This document shows, one piece after another, positions 25,501 through 36,765 of a DNA stretch of 64,000 nt. The stretch is taken from assembly GCA_018907035.1 (NCBI GenBank), contig JACCIC010000139.1, forward strand, positions 62,001-126,000, read 5' to 3'. The translations under genes and the position numbers were made by a program. The notes under the pieces are model-generated. The model was not told the origin of the DNA and searched no databases. It saw nothing but the letters and a program-made list of their open reading frames with translations. Source of the stretch: Sycobia sp. Sy_11. Taxonomy: Eukaryota > Arthropoda > Insecta > Hymenoptera > Epichrysomallidae. Position 1 is the first letter of the stretch, and each line of letters opens with the position of its first letter.

Positions 25501-28500
25501 CTCTTGGTGAGATTAAATGATGCTTTAATCATTATTTAAATAATTAATGTACCACGAATTTTCAGAATTATAATTATGATTATTATATTATATTGATATT
25601 ACTATTGATATATTCATGCCTAAGTTGTGGAAAAAACTAAACATTATTGTATTATTGCGTACTGAACTATGTCGATAATATAAAACTAACATTTCGATTT
25701 CTGTATATAAAATCCAAGTGTCGGCATGTAGCCGCAACCAATTTGAGTGCCGCTCAAGCAACGATTGTATCGCCATTTACAACGTCTGCGATGGTATACC
25801 TCAGTGCGCCGATGGTTCCGACGAAGCCGCGGAACTTGTCTGTCCGGTCGAGAAATCGACAATTCCACCTCCGCCGCCACCACCGCCCCCGGTCATCGCA
25901 TCGCCGAAGCCTTATATACCCATGTTGCCAGATGTGCTGAGGTACCAACAAATGTTGCAGCAACAGCAGCAGCTGCAGCAGCAACAACAGCAGCATAACC
26001 AGGTATAAAGTTTTTTGACGAACCGCATGCAAAGTTTTCGAAAAACAGGTTAATGTACCAAACAAGAAAGTTTAGCAAAGCTTGATAAAAGCTAGTATTT
26101 TAATTTGGACAACATTTATAGAAGAAGTCACTTAGAAATTCATTTCTAGTTTGTCAAGTTTGTCCAACTTTTCCAAACCTTTTCCAACTTTACCAAATTT
26201 TGCGAAGTTTTACTAAATCTAAGACTTGTCATATTCTGTTCGACATTAAAATGTAAATTAAATTAAAATAAAAATTAAACGACATTAAAGTAAAATGAAA
26301 ATGTTACTGACTCCTATAAAATATCGTTAAATGTTGTCCAATTTTGCTAAGTATTTCTACGTTTTGGCGAGTATGTCAATTAAATATAGTTAACAAAATT
26401 TGAAAGAGTTGAATAATATTCCGATATGAATTCATAGCCACTAGGGATTCTATAGCTCGTATATTGCATTTTAATGTATGATTTTCGAATTATCATTGCA
26501 ATTCTAACAAAACATTATTTTCCCCTTGAAGTATCCAATGATGTATGCTGGTGGACACCGACAAGAACTTCCCAAGGGCTGGGTGATGGCCAATCCAAAC
26601 TTGCACGAGGCCATTTACAACAACCGAGCCGGTGGTTATATCCCGCAGCAGCAGCAGCAACAGCAGCAGATGCAGATGCAACAATCGCCGGATGAGATGG
26701 TCGTGCCTACCGGTATTGTCCAACAACTGCCAGTTAACTATAAACCCCCAGGTTATCAGTGGAACAATTATCCAGCCCCAATTTACAGCGAGGCAAACGC
26801 CTTTAAGATCAATCCGAATGTGGCCCCAGATGCGATGCATGCCCAGAATGCTCTCCCGCCTGCTTACGAACGTATGTCACATCCTTATTTCTTTTTCATA
26901 TAAATTATAAGTTTCTCTTCATATAAACTATCACGATACTTGGACACCCGTTTGTGGATTAGCACCTTGCTGAAATAATGTGGTTGCCATTTAGACACTT
27001 ATCTTAAGACTGAATTATTAAGTTTGTATATAAAAATATATAACAAGCGAATAGTTTTTTTTTGCATCATGAAAAAAGAAAGTTTTAGAAAAACTTCTGT
27101 TTTCAGAAGATTGTTAATTCAAATATCGGTCTTCATTTTCTTTTCATGAAATTATTTTAACATTTGAAAGATGCCTATATGTTAAAAATAATAAAATACA
27201 ACAAAAAAACTGTAAAACGTTGGTTTTATAAAGTATACTGCTGTGTTCAAATATGAGTAAGACTTTATTTATAACTTTTGAAATCTTTATTTATTCTTCT
27301 AATTCTAATTCATCGCGTTCAAAATAATCCTCCCGGATGTAATACAACTATGCAATACAACTATATTTTCAATTTTCAAAATATTTTTTATACTCGTATT
27401 CCGGAATGGCCATCAGTTCCTTCTTCGATTCGGCTTTTATTTCTTCAATCGAATCAAACCCGTGTACCCGAAGTAGTCTTTTGAGTTTGTTGAACGCCAG
27501 AAGTCAGACGGTGCTAAATCAGGCCAGTACGGTGGTTGCGAAGCAATATTGGTTGAATTTTTGGCGAAATGTTCACGTAAAATCAATACAGTATGAGCCG
27601 GTGTATTTTCGTGATACAAAAACCAAGAATTGTCTTTCCATAAATCTGGGCTTTTGATAAGAATAGCTTCACGCAAACAACGCATAACACTCAAATAATA
27701 TTCTTTGTTAACCGTTTGGCCGTTTGGATGGAATTCATAAAGCACGACGTCAAGATAATTAAGAAAACAGTAAGCATAACCTTGATTTTTGAGCGACTTT
27801 GGCACGATATTCGCTCGATTGGTTGGCTGTTTCTGAATCGTAAGCGTAAACCCAAGTCTCATCTCTTTTTCAAAAAAATTCAGTGCTTTTGGCACCAATC
27901 GTGATTTCACTCTTTTCAGATATAAAATGTCTTTCAAAATGGTATTGACTGACTCATTTGAAATTCTAACAATATCAGCAAGCGCTCTAGTAGTCAATCG
28001 ACCATTTTACAGAACCATTTCTTTGATTTTATCGACGTAGATGTTTATCAGTAGATGTTCTTGTTTGTCGTTGACGTGGTTCGTCTTCAACGCGTTTTTG
28101 ACTTTTTATGAACAATTTGTGCTAATCAAAAACACTTACTCTTGACATTAACTTGTCACCAAAGGCTTTCTGCAAAATTCTGAACATTTCGGTGGCCAAT
28201 ATTTCATTTCGCGCACAAAATTTAATGCTACTTCTTTGTTGAATAATTTCAAACATTATAAAAACCGAAGAGACAACTTTTCTTTGTTCACAAAACACAA
28301 GCGTAACTATATGACAAATAAAGATAATTGTGTGAAATTTGGCGCAGATAACTCTGACAGTACTACCAACTTAAAAATAAAAATATTTGGCCGAATCGAT
28401 AAACCCGGGAGGTTTGAATTGAAAAGTCTTATTGTATACAGTAGTATTGCGATTGGTATTCAACATATATATATGCCTAATTGATTACTTACACTGTAAC

Positions 28501-30209
28501 AAATATTAGTGATTCAAATGTTGTAACCACGTTATTTTCAATCTTTTTATGTTTTAATGTAAGTTTGGATGTTGAAATTTAAAATTACTGGTTGAAATGT
28601 GAAACATTTAGTTTGTTATTTGCATTTTTAGAAAATCAGCAGCCTCATATATTTAATCATAAAGGGCCCGGCTTACATTTGGAAGAGATGGAAGCAGTAA
28701 AGTAAGTACATAGATCAATATTTCAAAATAGATTCAAAAATAAAAGATACCATTTATAAGACTTTTTAACTTATATGTACATTTGAAATAGAGTAGTATT
28801 TGTAAAACAACAGTATATTTCAAATAAAGGTTTTCGTACGTTTTGTATGAATGTTAATCAAATTTACCCTGCTGTAGTGGGATTTATGGTCAAGACCCCA
28901 ATCGGGGATACGCTCCATACTATCCTGCTGTGATTCATCATGCTGATCCCTGGCAAGCCGGTAACCAACCGGCTCATGCAGTTCCGGTTCCAGCCGTCGG
29001 CCAGGCTCCACCGCACGAGCACCCAATCGAGGAACCAAAACAAAATTCGACGACTTCTACCTCAGCACCCCCTTGTGTGGTAAGTATTAAATTTTTATAT
29101 CATATATAGGTTTGTATTGAAAACGTAGAGGCTCATAAACGATCGATATTATAATTAATTAACAATCATTTCAAGGTTTATAAAACACGTATGACTACAT
29201 TTTTTAATGTAACTATCGAATACATTATAGTATATTATTAACCAGATATAAATGTTTTACGTGAGAAGATCGTATCGGCTCCATGTTCTAAAAATTATAC
29301 GATCGACAACATTCATAAATGGCTAAAATGATTTATCGAACTAAGAACTTAAAAGGAAAAACATTTTATTAAACTTTAAAAATTGAGATAAAATTAAATA
29401 ATATTTTTTAAATACTTTCACGTATTATAATTAAAGAATTGGTTCTTTGTTAGAAATAATTAAATGACTTATTACGTCAATTATAACATACGTTTTCAAT
29501 TTAATAATAATATATTAATGAAGTGATATTATCTATTTATTTTAGCCATCGGAGAAGCAGGACGATTCTTCTGAAAAACTGAATACCAACGAAAAAAAAT
29601 TAGATAATCAAGAAACTCGCCAGAAGCTTCATTCCTCGGAGCCAAAAACAAGTCTGAATAATAATAATAATAATGATAATAATAGCCTTTCGCAAGCCCA
29701 TGAAGTTAAACCAGAACCTGAAAAAATCGTTCAAACAGATAATCATAAAGGTTGGTGTCTGATAAGTTATTATTATTATAATTCATTTTACATTCTATCC
29801 AACGTGTTTATTATATGTTATTAATATCAATTTTCCCATGGAACTTAAAAGATCCATTAAAAATTATCTCTCTAATTTTTATTTCTTTTCGTCCCTCCAC
29901 TAACGTCGTGTCCCTGTCTCAGCTCACGAGGCCGAGCTGCGAACGATGGCGCATCAAGCACACCTGGAGGAGCACAAGAGCCTGTCGATAACCGATCACT
30001 TGCGCCGCCACGGGACGAAGCTCGAGGACCTGGAGATGACGAGACCCAAGGGCGCTGTCATCTCCCTCGTCCTCGGCCTCACCGTCACCGCCGTCATGGC
30101 CGTACTGATAGCCTGCAGGCTGCGCGTCGTCAAGCGCCGCGGTCGTGGCCGCGGGCACGACTCGTACGCGCACGACGCCGATTATCTAGTCAACGGAATG
30201 TACCTGTAA
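22341..30209 (+). CDS. MANSC and LDLa domain single-pass membrane protein (LRP11-like)
   Basis: Exons: 22341-22772, 24937-25112, 25208-25323, 25719-26002, 26532-26871, 28632-28701, 28878-29079, 29546-29750, 29923-30209. All are in phase, giving 703 aa. The ATG at 22341 was chosen because it opens a hydrophobic signal peptide (residues 5-23); the frame is open further upstream but is Pro/Ser-rich and signal-less. A Ser run (69-78) precedes a MANSC/MANEC domain (about 90-175; Cys at 90, 149, 154, 162 and a WCC motif) split between exons 1 and 2. The LDLa repeat (245-283) has its six cysteines and the calcium-binding C-D-G-S-D-E end. Then come nine prolines, two poly-Gln tracts, Pro/Tyr-rich and Asn-rich linkers, a membrane helix (about 652-673) and a short basic tail ending VNGMYL. 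Human LRP11 shares MANSC and LDLa, but I see no PKD domain here. Ligand and function are unknown. An AATAAA lies at about 30679. Confidence 0.85.
22548..22572. repeat. (CGT)n repeat coding for poly-serine
   Basis: A TCG/CGT trinucleotide run inside exon 1 of the LRP11-like gene, read as ten serines between the signal peptide and the MANSC domain. Slippage-prone, so length variation between individuals is likely. Confidence 0.85.
22773..24936 (+). other. First intron of the LRP11-like gene
   Basis: 2.2 kb, AT-rich, opening with GTTAGT and closing with GCGTAG. It splits the MANSC domain. I see no exon, RNA gene or transposon in it. Confidence 0.7.
26147..26224. repeat. Degenerate short tandem repeat (TTTNCCAACTTT type)
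   Basis: Several imperfect copies of an 11-12 bp unit of the form TTTTCCAACTTT/TTTACCAAATTT in intron 5 of the LRP11-like gene (26003-26531), with scattered related words as far as about 26370. Confidence 0.6.
27240..28440 (-). mobile_element. Decayed mariner-family DNA transposon
   Basis: A minus-strand transposase fossil occupies about 28260-27437 inside intron 5 of the LRP11-like gene. In several frames it shows the N-terminal mariner helix-turn-helix (words such as ATEMFRILQKAFGD and MSR), a middle part with GQTVNKEYYLSVMR, and the C-terminal YWPDLAPSDF signature. Stops and frameshifts break it. The first catalytic Asp region (usually GDETW) is missing, and the second catalytic position reads HENTPAH, that is Glu where Asp is expected. 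Total size near 1.2 kb fits mariner (about 1.3 kb). Ends are only approximate: TAAGACTTT near 27259 and its inverse near 28425 may be remnants of terminal inverted repeats. Confidence 0.8.
27437..28260 (-). pseudogene. Broken mariner transposase gene
   Basis: The longest open piece (27997-27437) lacks the amino-terminal third, which continues upstream in other frames with in-frame stops. The HPNGQTVN and NTPAH blocks and the PDLAPSDF motif place it in the mariner (DD34D) group. It cannot encode an active enzyme because catalytic residues are lost. It lies antisense to the host gene and presumably was neutral enough to be retained in an intron. Confidence 0.8.
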
Positions 30210-31721
30210 GGGATCGTTCGGGCGAGAAAGGAGGATGTACATATTATATAGTTATAGGGGATAGAATCGAATGAGAAAAAAAAACAATGCAGGTGCTGAA
30301 TCTAATCCGCTAAAATGAATCATATATTAGGTAAATTTACACGGAAATTTTGAAAACTTATACGGGGGGAGGGTGAAAATAGTTGTGCGTTTCAGATAAA
30401 ATATCTTTTGAAAAATTGTGATACTGTATAACACTATCGTAATAATTACTAAAAGATTTTATAAAAAAAAGATCAAAAAGAAGATTTATTGTATTTTCAA
30501 TACCAAATACCTTACTATGTATTGATTCATATTTTTTTTTCTAATCCGTTACAGTTTTAGATATACAGAATTTGACTACACAGTCATATACCTTACTAAT
30601 AATTTAATCTCTAACAATCTTCTTAAATTATTATTATTATGTAATTTAATTATTATGTAATTAAATTATATCATTTGCAATAAACATTTACTTCGCAACA
30701 TAATTATTATTTTGAAAATTCTATTTATTAAATATGAGAATTGATCGCTGATTTTTGCAGTAATATATATATAAATAGTGTTATTATATATGCGTTGGGA
30801 AACAAGTTGTTGATTTAAGAAAATATTATGTTTACAGCAGCACGACGATGGACATTAAATAATATTATTAACTTTATTTTATTAAAAGAATAATTTGAAA
30901 TAGGCAGATAAAATTGTGCTACACACATAGTCAACTATTTATATATATTCTATACATCTCAATTTTGAACGAGCAATATTTTTGGAAAATATTCATGTAG
31001 GTGTCTCTGCTTCATCAATATATAGATATTTTATAGTTAAATTTCAAATCGTTAAAAATATCGAACGTATATGTATAAAGAATAAGATAAAGAAACTCGC
31101 AGAATGTTTGAAGTGCATATTTCTAAAAATTTAATCTGACTATAAAGCAATCGAAGTATTACATTACGAAAATGAAATTAGACATATTCTAAATCGATTA
31201 CAATAATAAAATTATCCGTAATTGATATATCCATCTTTACAGTTATACACATTTTTCTAAGCTAATAATTATATCATAAACTGAGATCCGTATTGAATAT
31301 CTACGAAAAAATAGCTTTACTTAAGAACATTAAATTCATTTAGAATGAAATAAATTTAATAAAATAAACGACCTTTGAATAACAGTTGTAATTAATGTTG
31401 CTAAATAAAATATTTATTTTATGCAAAATTTACACAAGAAAAAATTATGTAATCATTTAATATCGCAGGCATTGAACGTTGGATTCAGAAAAACAGTGCA
31501 CGCAGTATAAATATTACGGACAATGTGTATAATTTGACGACTTTGCATTTCGATCGGGCACTGTACCGATCGCCAGCTCGAAATATTACCCACATAATAA
31601 GTTCTCTTATCATTATTATTTTTACTGATGGTTACTGCTATTATATTCTGCAAGCCTTCTCTCAAGCGTATCCTGATGGAAGGAAGCTGGAAATACATCA
31701 ATAGCATTCATAGACTTTTTA

Positions 31722-31733
31722 AATTATTATTAA

Positions 31734-31764
<31 letters not shown>
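31722..31764. repeat. (ATT)n trinucleotide repeat
   Basis: An ATT run in the spacer downstream of the LRP11-like gene. Confidence 0.9.
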
Positions 31765-31767
<3 letters not shown>

Positions 31768-33949
31768 TATATTACTGCAGTATTATAATTTTAACGTTGA
31801 TAAAAATGTGCTAAAAGCAAAATTAAACTAATTATGTTTCTTCTGTTGCATTTAATTCTTATACATATCTCGTTATTTGATTTAAATGCAAAAAAAATTA
31901 AAAAATTGGCTATCAGTATGTTCAGAATTCAAGTACATTCATACTTTGGATCTTTGAGATTGGAGTCTGATTTTTAAAACTTGAATCTATCAGTTACATT
32001 CCATATTTCAGATATTTATCACTAACCGTATCGTGAAATTCTACTTCTTATTTTTGCCTCTATTATGAACGCGTTGATTTTCTTAAACTAGATATCAACT
32101 AGTTAGTAATTATTATATATTAAATTATCTACATTTATAAAATGCTAAAACGCATTAATATAAAATCAATAATTTTCATGTCAATTCATGTTTCATATAT
32201 AGTTGGAATGTGTATTCATTCAACACTTATGGAGAAATAAAATCATATTTTCCCATAAATTACGTGAGCGTGATGTTAAATTTATGCATATATATGTATC
32301 AATGAAAGAGCAAAAGTTATAAAGTTTGTTAAAATATTTAGCATAAGATAAAAAGTGAACATTTGCCTGGAATTACCTGAGAAGGAAAACTTGTGTTACT
32401 CTCTTCGTTTACGTGCATAAACGAGATCCCGTGAATGAATCGGACGTTTTCCTTCATACAGGAATAAAATACTTTTAGCTATATATAACTTTCTAAATAC
32501 AAAATTTTTATGAAATGCAATTAACACGCAACAAATACCGTTGGATGCAATACAATTTTTTTTGTAGAGAAATTTTATAAATTATTGAATTTTATTATTT
32601 CTTTGTTTGGGACGTTTTTCAAACTTGATGTGATCTTATGTGAAATTTTTAATATTATTTATATTAGACTATAGCTAACATTGTACAAGTTTTAATAAAT
32701 TTTAATTTATGATTTATGTTTATAAATTAAATTTGTAACTGTGTTTTTTCTTCTTCTAAATAGTTGTTAATAAAGCTATTCTTTGTAAAATAAACAGCCT
32801 ACTAATTATTTTCTCAATCTTTACTATTAGTAACTGATAATATAATTACTTATGACCTTTTATTTCCATACTTATGCATACATGTCATTAGGACAAGAGG
32901 CGGCATATGGGTGACGGATTCGTATATATTAAACATGGAAACCATCTGATGTTAATGTATATAGAAACTCAGCTGAACTTCAATTGATAATAACAAAGGA
33001 ATCTACGCATTTGATGACATGACTAAGATCATTAGAACCTTTTTTCTTTCAATATTAAATTAAAAAATTTCTATATTGCTTATTTAATTAGAAAAAAGTA
33101 TTAAATTAAAAAATTATTTTATCTCGGAAATGGGAGACCTTGCAATTTTTAAAAGTTTCATTTTGTAGGTAATCAGCAGCTGGTCTGGTCACGACCTAAT
33201 AGATCCTTGATAAATTTGCATTTTTCAACATTTATAAATATGACAAATCTTTTAAATCAGTACATGGTGTTGTATATATATAAATCTTCCAAGTCGTATA
33301 ATAAACCACATGAACATAAAAAAAATCTAGAATAATAATGAATATGTTAGTTTCGAAAACAAATGATCGAAAGAATGGTTCAGCAATGTTTGAATACCAT
33401 TGAAATGAAAGTTGCCTAAACGAACATTGGGAATTATTTAACTATTAATGCGTAAGCAGTAATTATATTGAATATAAACCATTGAAAGAGTGGCCCGAAT
33501 GAACATTCATAATTATTCCAATTCAAATGTTAATATGCAAATGCTCATTAAAAATACAGCATATTATCTCATCATTCAAATACATTCAACAGATTACGGC
33601 AGAGATAGCTTCTAGTGATCAACTCTTCTTCTGAAAATCAAACGCAACTAATGAATAGAAAAACAAATTTTTTCTAATTATTTTGAAAAAATGAACCAGT
33701 TGGAAAAGAAATACAGATAAAAGGGAACAGGTGTATCGAATAATGTTCATGGTAGCTCTGGCGAAACATGACCTAGAAATCTTGTGCTGAAAACATAAAT
33801 AAAATAACTTCTCATTACCACATTGACAAAGTGAAAGCTCTCAAACTTGGCTATCCAAGTATAATAGTTTTCTCTGTCTATGTTTTGAAGATACAAATTA
33901 CTACACTCTTAATTTTATCTGTCAATGATAAGCTACGAAATATGAATAA

Positions 33950-35000
33950 AGAATTAGGTCTAGATTTATCGAGCTATCCCTAATTACCTCTAAACTTAAC
34001 TCTGTAAATTTTTTACTTACCAATTCTTATACTTCTCTCTAATTCCAATGCAAATAATATGTTGTCAAATGAATTGTATAAATAAAAATATATTAATGAC
34101 ACCCGGGATGAAGAGGAATAAAATTTCGAGCAATAAATTCTGAAAAATCTGCAACCGTAAATCAGTAATTTCTGTGTTATTGCTAAGTCAAGCTGGCCGA
34201 ACTACAATGAACAACGAATAATTTAACCGTATATATAATTATCCAATAATTCTTGATTTGAAAATAATAAGTGCCCAAATAAAAATTTGTTTTCATTAGA
34301 GAATATCTTATTAAAGAATATCTTGGTTTTGGTTCTTCAGATTGTTATGTTACTTTATACACAAGTTAAATTGTTTTAAGGGGTTACGATTTTGATTTGA
34401 AAAATTGGCATAATTGAGGAAGAAAGACTTGTAAAAATATCAAAGTTTAAAAACTTTGAAAGTAAAGATCGTGAATGAGGTTTAAAATTACGCTAAAAAA
34501 GCATCAAATACGTGGGATTTAAATTATTAGCGATATATAGCTCTAATTACCATCCAAATTCAAGCCCTGAAAAGTTTCCAAACCTATATTTCTTCCGACC
34601 TAAAGCCATACTTCCCTCTAATTAAATTATGCAGAATCAGAGAAATTATTCTAATAAGAATCCATACTTTTGGTAGCCGATTCGAAGAAAGAATAAAATT
34701 TGAAACAACAAAGTTCTAATGAACGTATGCCTGCAAATGTATAAATTTTTAATTATTGTCAATTGATGTTCCTTCCGTCTATTTTACGCACATTACTAGA
34801 TCATATGCTTTTATCAGTAAATCTGTATGAATCTAAGTGAAACTCAATCGAAAATAACTAATACATTTATACATGTTGCCAACGTAGACTTTTTTACTTG
34901 ACATGTGTTTCTTGAATTCCGTCTCAAAAGTAAAGGTTTTCACTAAGATAACAGCTCTGATTACATACTATACCAAATTTAATGAAAGCATACTAACGTA
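33950..35000. repeat. Ancient diverged tandem duplication
   Basis: Similar words occur in the same order in two segments about 560-600 bp apart: an AGCT...CTAATTACC block (about 33970 and 34540), an ATACTTC/CCTCTAATT block (about 34030 and 34608), and a block ending GAATAAAATTT (about 34117 and 34692). A partial third copy may begin near 34950 (AGCTCTGATTACAT). Judged by eye only. Confidence 0.4.
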
Positions 35001-35632
35001 AACTATTTTGATAACAAAAGAATAACACGTAATGTGAACTGCATAGAATAAGATTCGAAAATTTTACCAGGTTCATTTTGAAAGTAATAAGAATTACCTC
35101 ATTTAATCTGGACGAAATTGTCCGTCCAAATATCTCCTTGTTAGACAAATACAATTTTTTAAAATTGTATATTATAAACAATCTAAAACGTTTATAATTC
35201 AATTTTTTGATAAATTGTGAGAACAACCATTATTTTTAATCAATAATTAGAGCCAATGTTTGACATAATAGAACAATGCCGATGACATTGAGCATAACAC
35301 CGTGTATTTGTACAGAATCACCGAGATTAGCTACTTTCCCATATAGAATTATGCAATACAGTCGGCGAATTAGAAAAGATTATTATTATATGTATGCGCC
35401 TGCATTAAGTACGTGTTCATCCCCTACTTTCCAAAAAGAAGAGACAGAAGTAATATAAGCGACAGGGAGTCATGCAGCCTCGTCATAACACAGGCGTACT
35501 TGCGCCACATTAAAACGCGTTAACGAACTTAAGTTATCGGTGTGCACTCGCACGTACAACACCCCTCGTACCCGCCATCCCGTCCCGACCCAGCGGGGGT
35601 GCCATTCCAAATGGGATTGGAGCTAGCGGTTC

Positions 35633-35643
35633 TAATACGATTA
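35633..35643. promoter_or_regulatory. Palindromic homeodomain-dimer site (TAAT-N3-ATTA)
   Basis: TAATACGATTA lies about 200 bp before the Gbeta start codon, within a GC-richer block that is the likely promoter. This is the P3-type dimer site for paired-class homeodomains and is close to the RCSI element of insect photoreceptor promoters, consistent with an eye-expressed gene. Position 5 is A, where the RCSI consensus prefers a pyrimidine. Confidence 0.5.
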
Positions 35644-35836
35644 CTGGGTCAGTAGTGGCCGGACACTTCGGGGCTTCTACTTCTTCTTCTTCTTCTTTTC
35701 CGTCTTTTTTCTTTCTTTCTTTTTTTTTTATTCTTTCCATAGTTGTCGTCGTTGCTGCTACTACTCCAGAGCCCTTGCACATTACGATCAGGGAGATCGG
35801 GTGTTTCGTCAGTGCCAGAGAAAAAGGAAAAGAGGT

Positions 35837-36703
35837 ATGGGGAAGGAGGACGCGGAAACGACCGCATTGAAGAAGGAGCTAGAGGACCTGATAAACAAGT
35901 GCAAGGTAAAATATAAGCTCACAGGGATAATTGCCGATGGGAATCGGTATTATGGTGGTTATTTTGGAATATGCGATCGCATCTTGCATGAATATGTGTC
36001 AATTTTCATGTATTCCTGAACTATTCTATTCCATATTGAATATAATGCTAATTTCTAGTTTTTAACAAAAAATTTTCATTATTGAATGGAATCATATGTT
36101 CCATTAGTCTCAAATACATATAGAAGAAATTTAAAATACTTAGACAGAAGATGTAAATCAGAATTTTTATATACGTACCATAAACTATGACGAATTAAAG
36201 TGTAATTGTTTAATAACTTTTATGTTTTTTTTTTTCATTGAATAGTAAAACTATTCGAGAATGGAAAGAATATTGAAAGATATATACGCAGTCCTTACAA
36301 TTGGCTCCAGATTGGAGTATTCGTATTACTATCGTATTTTTTAAATTTTATTTCAACGGTCAAATATAGAACAAAACAATATTTCAATTATATCAATTTT
36401 TCGTTACTTTAAAAAGTAATTTATATTTGTTAATAATTATTCAGGACAATATTGTATATGCGAAATGGTTATTGTATATGAATAGAATACATTTTTTTAT
36501 CAAGTAGTATGTAATATACAACAATTTACACACTTGCATGAATAGAATGTTAAAATAACATTTTACTTGTTAAGTTACTAATAGTTTTACATAGCATTAA
36601 CTATACCAAAAGATTAAGCTATAAGTCCAAAGAACGTAAGCTCGTATGAAGCTTTCCAAGTATTACCTGCAAAGTTTATATGCGTTTATATATACATACA
36701 TTT

Positions 36704-36765
<62 letters not shown>

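Larger units (their letters stand above)
30210..35520. other. Spacer between the LRP11-like gene and Gbeta76C
   Basis: The first 0.5 kb is probably 3'UTR. The rest is AT-rich with no exon. It contains an (ATT)n run at 31722-31764 and a set of similar, strongly diverged segments between about 33.9 and 35.0 kb that look like old tandem copies. Confidence 0.5.
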
